NCBI RefSeq assembly: GCF_000718015.1
Contig: NZ_JODY01000034.1
Location: 22,143-86,142, forward strand
DNA length: 64,000 bases
Direction of reading: 5' to 3'
DNA from: Streptomyces catenulae
Lineage (GTDB): Bacteria; Actinomycetota; Actinomycetes; Streptomycetales; Streptomycetaceae
The notes beneath the pieces are model-generated. The model was not told the DNA's origin and ran no database searches. It saw nothing but the letters and a program-made list of their open reading frames with translations. Within the stretch, counting starts at the first letter, position 1, and every line of letters starts with the position of its first letter. Below, in pieces: positions 18,306-27,857 of this stretch. Both the position numbers and the translations under genes were made by a program.

Positions 18306-21300
18306 ATGCAGATCCGGCTGACCGTCCTGGGGCCGCGCGGCGGCCACCCCGCGCGCGCCTGTGACGTGCTCGTGACGGCCCCCGCCGGGACCGCGCTCGC
18401 GGCGGTGGCCACCTCGCTCGCGGCGGCGGTCGCCGGGCCCGGCGCGGACGCCGGTGGCCCGGTCGTGCTGTACGCCGGGGCCGAGCGGCTCGATCCGCAG
18501 CGGGCGGCGCTCGGCGAGCCGCCGCTGATCGACGGCGCGGTCCTCGCCCTCCAGTCCCCCGGCCCCGATCCCGCGCACGGCCTGCCGCACGGTCCGGCGC
18601 GGCTGCGGGTGGTCTCCGGGCCGGACGCGGGCGGTGTCCATCTGCTGCACGGCGGCCAGATCCGGGTCGGCCGCTCCGCCGACGCCGATGTGCCGCTGGA
18701 CGACCCGGACGTCTCCCGGATGCACTGCGCGGTGACGGTCGAGCCGGACGGCTCCGTCTTCGTCGCCGATCTGCGCTCCACCAACGGCACGACCGTGGAC
18801 GGCGCGGAGGTCACCGGCGGCCCCGCGCGGCTGGGCCCGGGCGCCCTGCTGCGCGTCGGCGAGTCGGCGCTGCTCCTCCAGCCCCCGGCCGCCACCCCCG
18901 ATCCGGCGCTGGCGACGACCCCGGACGGCGAGGGCCATCTGCGGCTGCGCCCGGGCTCCTCGTCCGGGCCCGCCGGTTCCGCGACCGGCGGGCGGGGTCC
19001 CGTGCTTCCCGGGGGCGGCACGGCGCCGACGGTGTACGGCCGGGGCGCGCCCGCGTCCGGCGGCCACGGCGCCCCCGAGGTGTTCGTGCCCGGCAGCCGC
19101 CGCCCGGAGCCGGTGCCGCCCGCCGCCCCGGAGCCGTCCGCCGAGGTCCCGACCGCGTACGGCTATGACGCGTACGGCGTGCGCCGTCCCCACGGCGCGG
19201 CGCCCGAGGACGGTCCGGAGCGGTGCCGGCAGCGGCGGGACACCCCGCTGCACGGCACCCGCCCGGACGCCTTCGGCCCGTCGGACGCCACCTCGTCCGG
19301 GGAGGGCACGCACGGCGGGCAGCTGTCGCTGGCGCCGTCCGACGAGGCGGCGCGGCGGGCCGGGCGGCGCGGCGGGATCGGTGCCTGGGCGCGGCGGCTG
19401 GCCGGGGGCCGCCCGGCGGTGGACGGCCCGGAGGAGCCCGGTGAGCCGGAGCCGCTGGCCGGTGCCGAGGCCACGGCGGAGGCGGCGCCCGCGCCCGTGG
19501 ATCCCCGTGCGGCCGAGCGGTGGCCGGACGCCGCCGCGGTGCTGCTGACGGCGCTCGGCCCCGGGCCGCGCCTGTGGGAGCGGGACCGGGACCATCCGGA
19601 CGCGCTCTCCGTCCGTCTCGGGACGGCCTCGCGCGCCGGGGGCCGGGTGGCGGAGCCGGTCGCCGTGGAGCTGCGGCGGGCCGGTTCGCTGGGGCTGGCC
19701 GGGCCACGGGAGCGGCTGGCCGGGCTGGCGCGTTCGGCCCTGGCCCAGCTGGCCGCGTTGCACGCCCCCGGTGCCCTGGAGATCGTGCTGCTCAGCACGG
19801 ACCGGGCGCGCCCCGCCGAGGAGCGGGCCGCCGACTGGTCGTGGCTGGGCTGGCTGCCGCACGTCCGCCCGGCCCACGGGCAGGACTGCCGGTTGCTGCT
19901 GGCGTACGACCGGGAGCAGGCGGCGGCGCGTACCGCGGAGCTGGTGCGGCGGCTGGACGACGGGCCGCTGGGTCCGGGCTGGGCGAGCGCCGAGCGGGCG
20001 GAGATCGCCGCGGCGGCCGCGCAGCACCGGGGGCCGTTCACCGTGGTGCTGGTCGACGGCGATCTCGGGTCGTCGGCGCTGCGGGAGACCGCGGCGCGGT
20101 TGGCGGCCGGGGGTCCGGCGGCCGGTATCCATCTGCTCTGTCTGGCCGAGACGCCCGCGGCGTCCCCGGCGTTCCCGCTGGCCGCGACGTACGAGGCGGC
20201 CCGGGTGGCGTCGCCCGCGTTCGGGGAGTGCGGGGCGGTCGCGGTGCTCAGCGGCGATGTGGCGACGGCGCTGCGGGTGGTCCAGCCCGGTTCGGGGCCG
20301 AACGGCACGGTCGCCACGTTGGACGCGGTCTCGGGTGCCTGGGCGGAGCGGTTCGCGCGGGCGCTGGCGCCGCTGCGCGAGACCGACGCGGCGGCCGGTG
20401 ACCGGGCGGCGCCCCGGGTGGCGGCGCCGCTGCCCGACTCCTCCCGGCTGCTGGACGAGTTGGGGCTGGCCCGCGCCACCCCGGCGTCGCTGCTGGCCCG
20501 GTGGGCGGCGGCGCTCGACGGCGGGGCGTCCGGGGCGGCGGCGGTGCTCGGCGCCGGGCCGCACGGTCCGCTCGCCGCCGATCTCGCCGCCGACGGCGGC
20601 CCGCTGCTGCTCGACGGCGCGCCGGGCACCGGCAAGACGGAGCTGCTGCGGTCGCTGGCCGCCTCGCTGGCCGCCGCCGACCGGCCCGATCTGCTGTCGT
20701 TGGTGCTGGTGGACGGCGGCGGCACGGAGCGCGGTGAGGGGCTGCGGCTCTGCACCGAGCTGCCGCACGTCACCACGTATCTGGCGGCATCGGACCCGGT
20801 ACGGATGCGGGAGTTCGCGCAGGCGCTGTCGTCGGAGCTGAAGCGGCGGGCGGAGGTTCTGGGCGGGATGCCGTTCGCGCAGTGGCGGGCGAAGCATCTG
20901 CCCGCGCCGCGGATCGTCGCGCAGCGGCGGACGCCCGAGGGTGCCGAGCCGGATCCGTCGACCACCGGCACGCTGCGGCTGCGGTCGCGCGGCGGGGCGC
21001 CGTCCGGGGAGGCGGCGCCGGACGTGGCGCCGATGCCCCGGCTGTTCGTGCTGGTCGACGACTTCGACGCGCTGGTGGCGCCCGCGCTGGGCAGTACGGG
21101 CCGCCCGGCGGCGGGTTCGGTGGTGCGGGCGCTGGAGGCGGTGGCGCGGGCCGGTGCGGAGCTGGGCGTCCATCTGATCGCCGCGACGGGCCATCCGGAG
21201 CGGACGGCGGAGACGGCGACCGGCGCGCGGGCCGCGCTGCGGGTCGTGCTGGGCGAGCCGGAGGATCCGTCGGAGCCGGTCCCGGCGGGCCGCGGGGTGC

Positions 21301-21545
21301 TGCACCGCACCCGTGACGGTTCGGCGACGCCGTTCCAGGCGGGCCGGGTGACCGGCCGGATACCGCGGACGGCCACGCTCCGCCCGACGGTCGTCCCCCT
21401 GGAGTGGTCCCGGATGGGCGACCCGCCGACCCGCCGCCCGCTGCGCGAGCTGGGCAACGGCCCCACGGACCTGGCCCTGCTGGCCAGTGCCCTGCAGCGC
21501 GCCGCCCAGTCCCTGGGGGCGGCGGAGGGCCCGCCACTGGTGTGA
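18306..21545 (+). CDS. FHA-domain FtsK/EssC-like ATPase
   Basis: The 1079-aa protein starts with a ubiquitin/FHA-like fold, then a clear FHA domain (RVGRSADADVPLDD, SRMHC and STNGTTVDG, about 120-166). A Pro/Ala/Gly linker (about 200-410) follows, then a region like the N-terminal part of EssC/EccC (RLWERDRDHPDALSVRLG, LRRAGSLGLAGPRERL) and a P-loop ATPase with Walker A GAPGTGKT at 771-778 and Walker B-like LFVLVDDFD near 912-920. EssC-type ATPases drive type VII secretion, but they normally carry further ATPase modules; only one is present here. No WXG100 or other ESX gene is in the window. The start is ATG 18306; TTG 18297 with AAGGGA upstream is an alternative. A hairpin follows the stop. 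Confidence 0.82.
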   Translation: MQIRLTVLGPRGGHPARACDVLVTAPAGTALAAVATSLAAAVAGPGADAGGPVVLYAGAERLDPQRAALGEPPLIDGAVLALQSPGPDPAHGLPHGPARLRVVSGPDAGGVHLLHGGQIRVGRSADADVPLDDPDVSRMHCAVTVEPDGSVFVADLRSTNGTTVDGAEVTGGPARLGPGALLRVGESALLLQPPAATPDPALATTPDGEGHLRLRPGSSSGPAGSATGGRGPVLPGGGTAPTVYGRGAPASGGHGAPEVFVPGSRRPEPVPPAAPEPSAEVPTAYGYDAYGVRRPHGAAPEDGPERCRQRRDTPLHGTRPDAFGPSDATSSGEGTHGGQLSLAPSDEAARRAGRRGGIGAWARRLAGGRPAVDGPEEPGEPEPLAGAEATAEAAPAPVDPRAAERWPDAAAVLLTALGPGPRLWERDRDHPDALSVRLGTASRAGGRVAEPVAVELRRAGSLGLAGPRERLAGLARSALAQLAALHAPGALEIVLLSTDRARPAEERAADWSWLGWLPHVRPAHGQDCRLLLAYDREQAAARTAELVRRLDDGPLGPGWASAERAEIAAAAAQHRGPFTVVLVDGDLGSSALRETAARLAAGGPAAGIHLLCLAETPAASPAFPLAATYEAARVASPAFGECGAVAVLSGDVATALRVVQPGSGPNGTVATLDAVSGAWAERFARALAPLRETDAAAGDRAAPRVAAPLPDSSRLLDELGLARATPASLLARWAAALDGGASGAAAVLGAGPHGPLAADLAADGGPLLLDGAPGTGKTELLRSLAASLAAADRPDLLSLVLVDGGGTERGEGLRLCTELPHVTTYLAASDPVRMREFAQALSSELKRRAEVLGGMPFAQWRAKHLPAPRIVAQRRTPEGAEPDPSTTGTLRLRSRGGAPSGEAAPDVAPMPRLFVLVDDFDALVAPALGSTGRPAAGSVVRALEAVARAGAELGVHLIAATGHPERTAETATGARAALRVVLGEPEDPSEPVPAGRGVLHRTRDGSATPFQAGRVTGRIPRTATLRPTVVPLEWSRMGDPPTRRPLRELGNGPTDLALLASALQRAAQSLGAAEGPPLV

Positions 21546-21549
21546 GACG

Positions 21550-21573
21550 CGGGCGGGGCTCCGGCCCCGCCCG
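21550..21573 (+). terminator. Terminator hairpin after the FHA/EssC-like gene
   Basis: CGGGCGGGGC (21550-21559) pairs perfectly with GCCCCGCCCG (21564-21573) around a TCCG tetraloop, four bases after the stop codon. A second inverted repeat, GTCAACTC at 21600-21607 and GAGTTGAC at 21623-21630, lies in the same gap and may be an operator for the following methyltransferase. Confidence 0.8.
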
Positions 21574-21846
21574 TGCTCGTAACTCCCCTGCGCCGACCGG
21601 TCAACTCGCCGCCTTCTCAAGGGAGTTGACGAGGAGCAGGGGCGGCCTCGCGGTCCCGTACCCCCGCGCGGTTCCGCCGTCCGACGCGCCCCCGTCCACC
21701 GGTTCCGTACGCCCCATTTTTCGCCACCTTCCGTTCACTTCGCGCCGCCTACGATGACGGCGCGCCGCGGCGGCGGGGTCCTGGCACCGTCGCGCGCCGC
21801 AGGCCGTAACGCCGTCGGATTCCCGACCGTCTGGAGACGGACGCCC

Positions 21847-22773
21847 ATGACTGCTCCCCTCGCGGACCACCGTGCACCGCTTCCGCGCCCCACCCGGCTC
21901 TCCGAGGTCAAGGGGTGGTTCTTCACCGCCGATCAACTGCTCTTCGACTGGTTCCTGGCCCATCAGCAGGCCGCCGGGCACCGCGGTGACCTGCTCGAAC
22001 TCGGCGCCTATCTGGGCAGGAGCGCGATCTTCCTGGGCGCGCGGCTCGGGGACGGCGAGCGGTTCACCGTCTGCGATCTGTTCGACTCGCCCGCCGAGGA
22101 CGCCTCGAACACGGAGGAGATGGCGAAGTCCTACGCGACGCTGACCCGCCGCGCCTTCGAGGCCAACTACCTCGCCTTCCACGACACGCTGCCGGACATC
22201 GTCCAGGACCTCAGCTCACGGGTGCGCGACCACGTCGCGGACGGCAGCGTCCGCTTCGCCCACATCGACGCCTCGCACCTGTACGAGCACGTCCACGGCG
22301 ACATCCTCGCCGTCCGCTCCCTGCTCACCGGCACCGGCGTCGTGGTGCTGGACGACTTCCGCGCCGAGCACTGCCCGGGGGTGGCCGCGGCGACCTGGCA
22401 GGCGGTGACCAACGAGGGGCTGCACCCGGTGTGCATCACCGGCACCAAGTTCTACGGCACCTGGGGCGACCCGGAGCCGCTGCGGACGGCGCTGCTGGCG
22501 TGGCTGGCCGGGCGGGAGGGTGTCTGGCACGAGGTGCAGCAGGTCAACGGCGCGCCGCTGATCCGGATCAGCGCGAAGGACGCACGGGAACCGGCGCACC
22601 CGGTCTCCCGGTACCGCCCGGCCCAGGGCACCCGGGCGCCGGAGCACGTACCGGCGGCCGGGCGGCGGGGTCCGGCGCGGGGACCGTTGCGGCGGCTGGC
22701 GGCGGACTGGCTGCCACCGGCGGTCACCCGGGCGCTGGTGGCGGCGCGGCGGCAGCGGGCGGCGCGCCGCTGA
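21847..22773 (+). CDS. Class I SAM-dependent methyltransferase (TylF/CmcI-like)
   Basis: The 308-aa protein has motif I LLELGAYLGRSAIFLG (about 46-61) followed by FTVCDLFDSP. A metal-binding-like region RFAHIDASHLYEHVHGDI and VVLDDFRAEHCPGV resemble the Asp-containing motifs of macrocin O-methyltransferases. The last 60 residues are basic and low complexity. It could methylate a sugar of the envelope polymer made by the cluster that follows, but this is inference from position. The start ATG is supported by a GGAG ten bases upstream; the preceding open frame is not coding-like. It is convergent with the next methyltransferase gene. Confidence 0.82.
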   Translation: MTAPLADHRAPLPRPTRLSEVKGWFFTADQLLFDWFLAHQQAAGHRGDLLELGAYLGRSAIFLGARLGDGERFTVCDLFDSPAEDASNTEEMAKSYATLTRRAFEANYLAFHDTLPDIVQDLSSRVRDHVADGSVRFAHIDASHLYEHVHGDILAVRSLLTGTGVVVLDDFRAEHCPGVAAATWQAVTNEGLHPVCITGTKFYGTWGDPEPLRTALLAWLAGREGVWHEVQQVNGAPLIRISAKDAREPAHPVSRYRPAQGTRAPEHVPAAGRRGPARGPLRRLAADWLPPAVTRALVAARRQRAARR

Positions 22774-22783
22774 GCGCCCCGGC

Positions 22784-22850
22784 GCGCCCCCGGCCCGGCC
22801 CGGCGCGCGCGGCCGTCCGCGCGCCCCTCGGGGGCCGGGGCGCGCCCCGC
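22784..22850. terminator. GC-rich hairpin between convergent methyltransferase genes
   Basis: GGCGCGCCCCCGGCCC near 22788 pairs, with one bulged base, with GGGGGCCGGGGCGCGCC near 22834, giving a long GC stem. It fills the 81-base gap between the two convergent methyltransferase genes and probably stops transcription from both sides. Confidence 0.6.
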
Positions 22851-22854
22851 GGGC

Positions 22855-23544
22855 TCAGCCCGGCAGCCGCTCCGTCGGCACCCGCGCGGCCAGTACGAAC
22901 GCGTTGGCGCCCAGGACCTTCCCGGCGGGGCGGGGCAGCGGGAAGGAGTAGGTGCGGCGGACCGAGAGACCGGCGGATTCGGCGTAGGCGCGCAGCAGCG
23001 TGAAGTCGGTGAACCGTCCGGCGCCGCGGTGCCCGGCCTCCTGCGGGGTGATCAGCACGACGCCGCCGCCCGGCCGTACGTACGGCAGATAGGCCCGCAG
23101 CAGACCCTCGACCTGTTCGTCGTCGAGGTGCTGGAGGACCTGTGCGGACAGCAGTGTGTCGAAGCCGCCGGGCCGGGCGTGGGCGCTGGTGAGGAAGGCG
23201 TCGGCGGTGTACGCGGTCAGACCGCGGGCGCGGCAGATGTCGGCGGAGTGCGCGTCGTGGGCGATCCCGACGCTGCCCGGTGCGCACCCGGCCAGGGTGT
23301 CGCCGGTGCCGCAGCCGATGTCCAGCACCCGCCCGGCGCCGATGCGGCGCAGCGCCCGGCGGTAGGGCGCCCGCGGCACCCGCAGCCAGGGCAGCAGCGG
23401 CCGCGGGGTGTCCAGTGCGCGGGGCGGCGGGTCGGTGCGGACCGGCGGGGCGGCGTCCGCGGTGCGGCGGGAGGCCGGTGTCCGGCGGGCGGCGGGAGCG
23501 GTGGGGGCGGCGGGGGTTTCGGTCCGTCCGGGCATCCCGGGCAT
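22855..23544 (-). CDS. SAM-dependent methyltransferase
   Basis: The 229-aa protein shows motif I RVLDIGCGTGDTL and a downstream LLSAQVLQHLDDEQVEGLLRAY, then YVRPGGGVVLITPQEAGH, typical of Methyltransf_11/23 proteins. The TPQEAGH stretch and the FTDFTLLRAYAESAGL region are shared with methyltransferases of polysaccharide loci. The ATG at 23544 has AAAGGTG six bases upstream; a GTG at 23553 is possible. About 50 N-terminal residues are Ala/Pro/Thr-rich. It is divergent from the large GT2-TagF fusion and is assigned to the glycopolymer cluster by position. The substrate is unknown. Confidence 0.8.
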   Translation of the reverse strand: MPGMPGRTETPAAPTAPAARRTPASRRTADAAPPVRTDPPPRALDTPRPLLPWLRVPRAPYRRALRRIGAGRVLDIGCGTGDTLAGCAPGSVGIAHDAHSADICRARGLTAYTADAFLTSAHARPGGFDTLLSAQVLQHLDDEQVEGLLRAYLPYVRPGGGVVLITPQEAGHRGAGRFTDFTLLRAYAESAGLSVRRTYSFPLPRPAGKVLGANAFVLAARVPTERLPG

Positions 23545-23924
23545 CGAGGTCACCTTTCCCTGGGGGCCCGGCGCGCGCCGGGCCCGCTACGGCATCGGCT
23601 CCGGTCTACGGCATCGCCCCGGGCCACGGCGCACACCACGCCGACCGGGGGCGGGCGGTCCCCGGCACGGCGGCGTCGGGAGCCCGCGACCACGGGGCGC
23701 CCGGGGCGGCGGCGCCCGCGTCCTCCCGGGGCCGGGGCCCGCGTCCCTCCCGGGGCCCGCCATCACCGGCCCCTCACCCTTTCAGCGCAGATCCGGTGAC
23801 CGGGGCGGCGCCGGGTGAGTTGTCCACCTCAGTACCCCGCCCCGGTTCCGGCGCGGTGTTCCGGTGCCGGACCGCACGGTTCCGGGCCGCCCGGGTTCCC
23901 CGTTCGGAAAGGCTGGTCGCGCGC
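23545..23924. other. Divergent intergenic region, 380 bp
   Basis: This gap lies between a methyltransferase gene (minus) and the 1261-aa GT2-TagF gene (plus). It is very GC-rich; open frames here are shadows without domain content. The sequence CGGAAAGG at 23905 is the likely, rather distant, SD of the downstream gene. No other signal was recognised. Confidence 0.4.
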
Positions 23925-26900
23925 ATGAAGCCACGGCTCACCGTCGTCGTCCCGGTGCACCGCACCGCAGGGCCCCTGCGGCACACCGAGGAGTGCCTGG
24001 AGTCGATCGCGGCGCAGACCCCGGCCACGCTCGATGTGGTGATGGTGGACGGCGCGCCCGCACCGGACGGGCCCGGCGCCGCGCTGGCCCGCCGGTTCAC
24101 CGCCCGCGACCCGCGCTTCCGGCTGGTCCGCGCCGCCGGTGCGGGCCCCGGCGCGGCCCGTGACGCCGGGGCCCGGCACGCCTACCCGGACACGCCGTAC
24201 CTCGCCTTCCCCGGGCCCGACGACCTCCTGCTGCCGCGCGCGTACGAGGAGCTGACCGCGGCGCTCGACGCGTCCGGCGCGGATCTGGCGACCGGCGGCG
24301 TCCGGCTGCTCGGGGCGGACGGGCGGCCCGCGGCGCGGCAACCGGCCGACCGGACCGGCGCGACCCGCACCCACATCGCCGAGGACCGGACGCTGCTGTC
24401 CGACACCACCGCGACCAACAAGGTCTTCCGGCGCGCCTTCTGGGACCGCCACCGACTCGCCTTCCCGGAGGGCGGCAGCTGCGACGACGCGGTGGTGACG
24501 GTGCCCGCGCACTTCCTCGCCGACGCCGTCGACGTGCTGCGCGCCCCCGTCTGCCGCCTGCGGACGCCCGGCGACGGGGAGCGGCCGCTGCCGGACGTGC
24601 GGACGGTCACCGAGCGGTTCGCGGCGCTCGCCCGGGTCGGGGAATTCCTGGCCGACCCGGCGCGCACCCGCGGGGTGTCCCTGCGCGCGGAGTACGACCG
24701 GGCGCAGCTCACCGAGGGTCTGGACGACCTCCTCGGGGCGCTGCCCGGCGCCGCGCCGGAGGTCCGCACCGCGTTCCTGGAACAGGCCCGCGACTATCTC
24801 TCCGGGGTCGCCCCGCAGCTGCCGGCGGCGCTCCCGGTGGAGCGGCGGATGCTCTGGTACCTCGTACGGGCCGGGCGGCCGGAGGAGTTGTTGCGGCTGC
24901 TGGCGTACCGGCGGCGGCAGGAGGCGGCGTTCCTGGTCACCGGGGTGCCGCTGCGCCGCCGGGCCGCGCTGCCGCTGGACCCGCCGCTGCGGCTGCCGTC
25001 CGCCGTGACCCGGCTGGGCCGCGACGACTTCCCCGTACGGGCCCACCTCCAGGAGGCGGTCTGGCGCGACGGGCTGCTGTTCCTGCGGGGCTACGCGTAC
25101 ATCCGTAACCTCGGCGCGCCGCACCGGCACAGCTATCTGGGGACGCTGGTGCTGGCGCAGGGGCGGCGGCGGATCGTGCTGCCGCTGCGCCCGGTGGAGT
25201 CGGCGGCGGCGACCGCCGAGTCCGGTCAGGGGCTGCACTGTTACGACTGGTCGGGGTTCGAGGTGGTGCTCGATCCGCGGCGGCTGCGGCGGCTCGGCCG
25301 CTGGCAGGAGGGCGACTGGCGGGTCACCGTCACCCGCACCGCGGCGGGCCTGGTGCGCACCTCGGGGCTGCGCCCGCCGGAGTCCGGCACCTCGCCGCGC
25401 ACCTACGACACCGGGCAGGGCGTCCGGGTCACGCCCCGGTACGCGGACGGGCTGCTGCGGCTGACGGTGGAGCCTATCGGCTACCGGCTGACCGCCCGGG
25501 AGACGAGCGGCGGCGCCCTCTGTCTGACGGTCGCCGCGCCGCCCGGCGCCGCCGCCCCCACCGCCCTGCGGCTGACCGACACGGAGACCGGCACCGTCGT
25601 GTCGTTCCCGACCCGGCCACCGCTGCCGGACGCCCCGGAGGACCGCGCGGAGGGGCCCGAGGGGGGCGCGCGGGAGGACGCGGGCGCCCCTGAGGGAGAG
25701 GGCCCGGGCGGCCCGGAGGGGGCGGACGGCGCCGCGCCGCGGGACGGGGCGGCGGACGCGGCGGACGCGGACGCCCCGGCCCCGCGGACCGCCGACGCCG
25801 CCGCCACCGACGCCCCGCCCGCCCAGGCCACGGACGCCGCCCCCACCCCGCACCCCGTAGGTGCCGTCCCGGATCCCACTCCCCCGCCGCCGTGGAAGCG
25901 CCGTCGTCCCGCCGCCGGGCACACCGTGCGGATCCTCCCGGACCCGGTGGCCGCCGCCCGGCCCGTACCGGGCGACGCGGCGGGCGGCGCACCCGGCGCT
26001 GCGCACGCGCCCGCCCCCTCCGCCACCTGGGCGGTGCGGCTGGTCCTCCCCGGTGGTGCGACCGCGCCCGTCGCCTGTTCGCCGACGCTGGCGCCGCTCG
26101 CGCTGCCGCCGGTGCACGGCCGGGAACTGGTCTGCGCGGGGAGCGCCGCCGGGCATCTGGTGGTGCACGACCGCGTCCCGCAGCCGTACGCGGACCGCGT
26201 CGTGTGGCGGATCGACGGGACGCTGCTGCTGGCCGGGGTGTTGCCCACGGCGGCGCCGCCCGCCACCGAACTGGTCCTCGCCCACACCGCGCACGCCGCC
26301 GAGTGGGCCTTCCCCACCACCCACGACGGCGAGCGGTTCCACTGCGCGCTGCCGCTGGCCACACTGCCGTCGCCGGGCGGACCGCTGCCGCTGCCCGCCG
26401 GGCGCTGGGCGGTGCGGCTGCGGGCGGCGGGCACCGACACCCCGGACGTGCCGGTCCGCTTCGCGCCGTCCGTCCTCGACGGGCTGCCCGCCTCCCGCGC
26501 GGTCCGCGGCAAGCCGTTCACCCTCGACCGGCGCGACCACGACGAGGTGTTCCTCACCACCGGGGCGACGCTGCCGGTCACCGATCGGGGACCGTACCGG
26601 CGGCGGGTGCTGCGCGAGACGCACTACCCGCTGCACCGCGGGCGCCCGCTGCGCGACGCGATCCTCTACAGCAGCTTCGGCGGCCGCGCCTACGGCGACT
26701 CGCCGCGCGCCGTCCACGAGGAGCTGGTCCGCCGCGGGATGGGCGCGGAGCACCTGTGGGCGGTGCGCGACGGGCAGACCGCCGTGCCGGACTCCGCGCG
26801 CGCCGTCGTCGTGGGCAGCGCCGAGTGGCACGGCGCGCTGGCGCACAGCCGCTGGGTGATCGCCAACACCCAGCTGCCGGACTTCTTCCGCCGCCGCCAG

Positions 26901-27710
26901 GGCCAGTTGGTCGTCCAGACCTGGCACGGCACCCCGCTGCGGCGGATCGGCGCGGAGCCGCACGGCGTCCACGGGCCGACGTCCCCGGAGGCGGCCCGGC
27001 AGTGGAGCGTGCTGCTCTCACCCAACGCGCACAGCACGCCCGTGCTGCGCGAGGCGCTCGGCTTCCCCGGCGAGCCGCTGGAGAGCGGGCTGCCGCGCAC
27101 CGACGCGTTCTTCGCCCCGGACCGGGCGGAGCGCGCCGCGGCGGTCCGCGCCCGGCTCGGCGTCGACGACGGCCGCACCGTCGTCCTGTACGCCCCGGCC
27201 GTCCGCGGCCACCTCGCCTACGACCGCCACCACCACCGGCTCCATCTGCCGCTGGACCTGGACGCGGCCCGGCGGGCGCTCGGCGACGACCACGCGCTGC
27301 TGGTCCGCGGGCACCCGCTGGTCGCCGACCGGCTCCCGGCCCGCCATGCGCCCTTCGCCGTCGACGTCACCGCGTACCCGGACACCACCGAGCTGCTGCT
27401 CGCCGCGGACGTGCTGGTCACCGACTACTCCTCGCTCGCCGCCGACTTCGCGAACACCGGCCGCCCGATGCTCTTCCTCACCCCCGACCTGCCGTACTAC
27501 CGCGACACGCTGCGCGGCTTCACCGTCGACTTCGAGGCGGTGGCGCCGGGCCCGCAGCTCGGCTCCACCGGGGAGCTGATCGACGCGCTGCGCGACCTGG
27601 ACGCGGTCGCCCGGGCGGGCGCGGGGGCGTACCGGCGGTTCCGGGAGACGTTCTGCCACCGCGACGACGGGGCCGCCGCGACGCGCGCCGCGGATCTGCT
27701 GCTGCGGTGA
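23925..27710 (+). CDS. GT2-like / TagF-type glycerophosphotransferase fusion, 1261 aa
   Basis: Residues 1-300 are GT2-like (RLTVVVPVHRTAGPLRHTEE) but with a degenerate active site: VDGAP where siblings have VDD, and FPGPDD where siblings have FLDSDD. A beta-rich middle part is followed by a low-complexity Asp/Ala/Pro/Glu insert at about 566-663 and a second beta-rich part. From about 910 a TagF-type (CDP-glycerol glycerophosphotransferase) domain runs to the end: YGDSPRAVHEELVRRGM, TWHGTP at 999, LYAPAVR, and TDYSS at 1166. TagF enzymes polymerise glycerol-phosphate or similar units at the inner membrane face. The N-terminal domain may have lost transfer activity while TagF looks intact. It lies at the head of the plus-strand GT run; the ATG was chosen at the domain edge. 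Confidence 0.85.
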   Translation: MKPRLTVVVPVHRTAGPLRHTEECLESIAAQTPATLDVVMVDGAPAPDGPGAALARRFTARDPRFRLVRAAGAGPGAARDAGARHAYPDTPYLAFPGPDDLLLPRAYEELTAALDASGADLATGGVRLLGADGRPAARQPADRTGATRTHIAEDRTLLSDTTATNKVFRRAFWDRHRLAFPEGGSCDDAVVTVPAHFLADAVDVLRAPVCRLRTPGDGERPLPDVRTVTERFAALARVGEFLADPARTRGVSLRAEYDRAQLTEGLDDLLGALPGAAPEVRTAFLEQARDYLSGVAPQLPAALPVERRMLWYLVRAGRPEELLRLLAYRRRQEAAFLVTGVPLRRRAALPLDPPLRLPSAVTRLGRDDFPVRAHLQEAVWRDGLLFLRGYAYIRNLGAPHRHSYLGTLVLAQGRRRIVLPLRPVESAAATAESGQGLHCYDWSGFEVVLDPRRLRRLGRWQEGDWRVTVTRTAAGLVRTSGLRPPESGTSPRTYDTGQGVRVTPRYADGLLRLTVEPIGYRLTARETSGGALCLTVAAPPGAAAPTALRLTDTETGTVVSFPTRPPLPDAPEDRAEGPEGGAREDAGAPEGEGPGGPEGADGAAPRDGAADAADADAPAPRTADAAATDAPPAQATDAAPTPHPVGAVPDPTPPPPWKRRRPAAGHTVRILPDPVAAARPVPGDAAGGAPGAAHAPAPSATWAVRLVLPGGATAPVACSPTLAPLALPPVHGRELVCAGSAAGHLVVHDRVPQPYADRVVWRIDGTLLLAGVLPTAAPPATELVLAHTAHAAEWAFPTTHDGERFHCALPLATLPSPGGPLPLPAGRWAVRLRAAGTDTPDVPVRFAPSVLDGLPASRAVRGKPFTLDRRDHDEVFLTTGATLPVTDRGPYRRRVLRETHYPLHRGRPLRDAILYSSFGGRAYGDSPRAVHEELVRRGMGAEHLWAVRDGQTAVPDSARAVVVGSAEWHGALAHSRWVIANTQLPDFFRRRQGQLVVQTWHGTPLRRIGAEPHGVHGPTSPEAARQWSVLLSPNAHSTPVLREALGFPGEPLESGLPRTDAFFAPDRAERAAAVRARLGVDDGRTVVLYAPAVRGHLAYDRHHHRLHLPLDLDAARRALGDDHALLVRGHPLVADRLPARHAPFAVDVTAYPDTTELLLAADVLVTDYSSLAADFANTGRPMLFLTPDLPYYRDTLRGFTVDFEAVAPGPQLGSTGELIDALRDLDAVARAGAGAYRRFRETFCHRDDGAAATRAADLLLR

Positions 27711-27857
27711 GCGGAGGTGTCCGGCGGCGGTCGGGACGGTGGAGGTTCGGCGGACACCGGCATCGGACGGCGGGACCGTCGTTACACCGGTGTACGGGCG
27801 CTCCGACCGCGCCAAGCAGCCGCCAACACCGGATGTCCCACCCGTTAACGGACGGCA

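Noticed and set aside
18117..21620. Minus-strand 1167-codon frame opposite the FHA/EssC-like gene
   Set aside because: Arg/Pro/Gly/Gln-rich shadow; the plus strand has FHA and Walker motifs.
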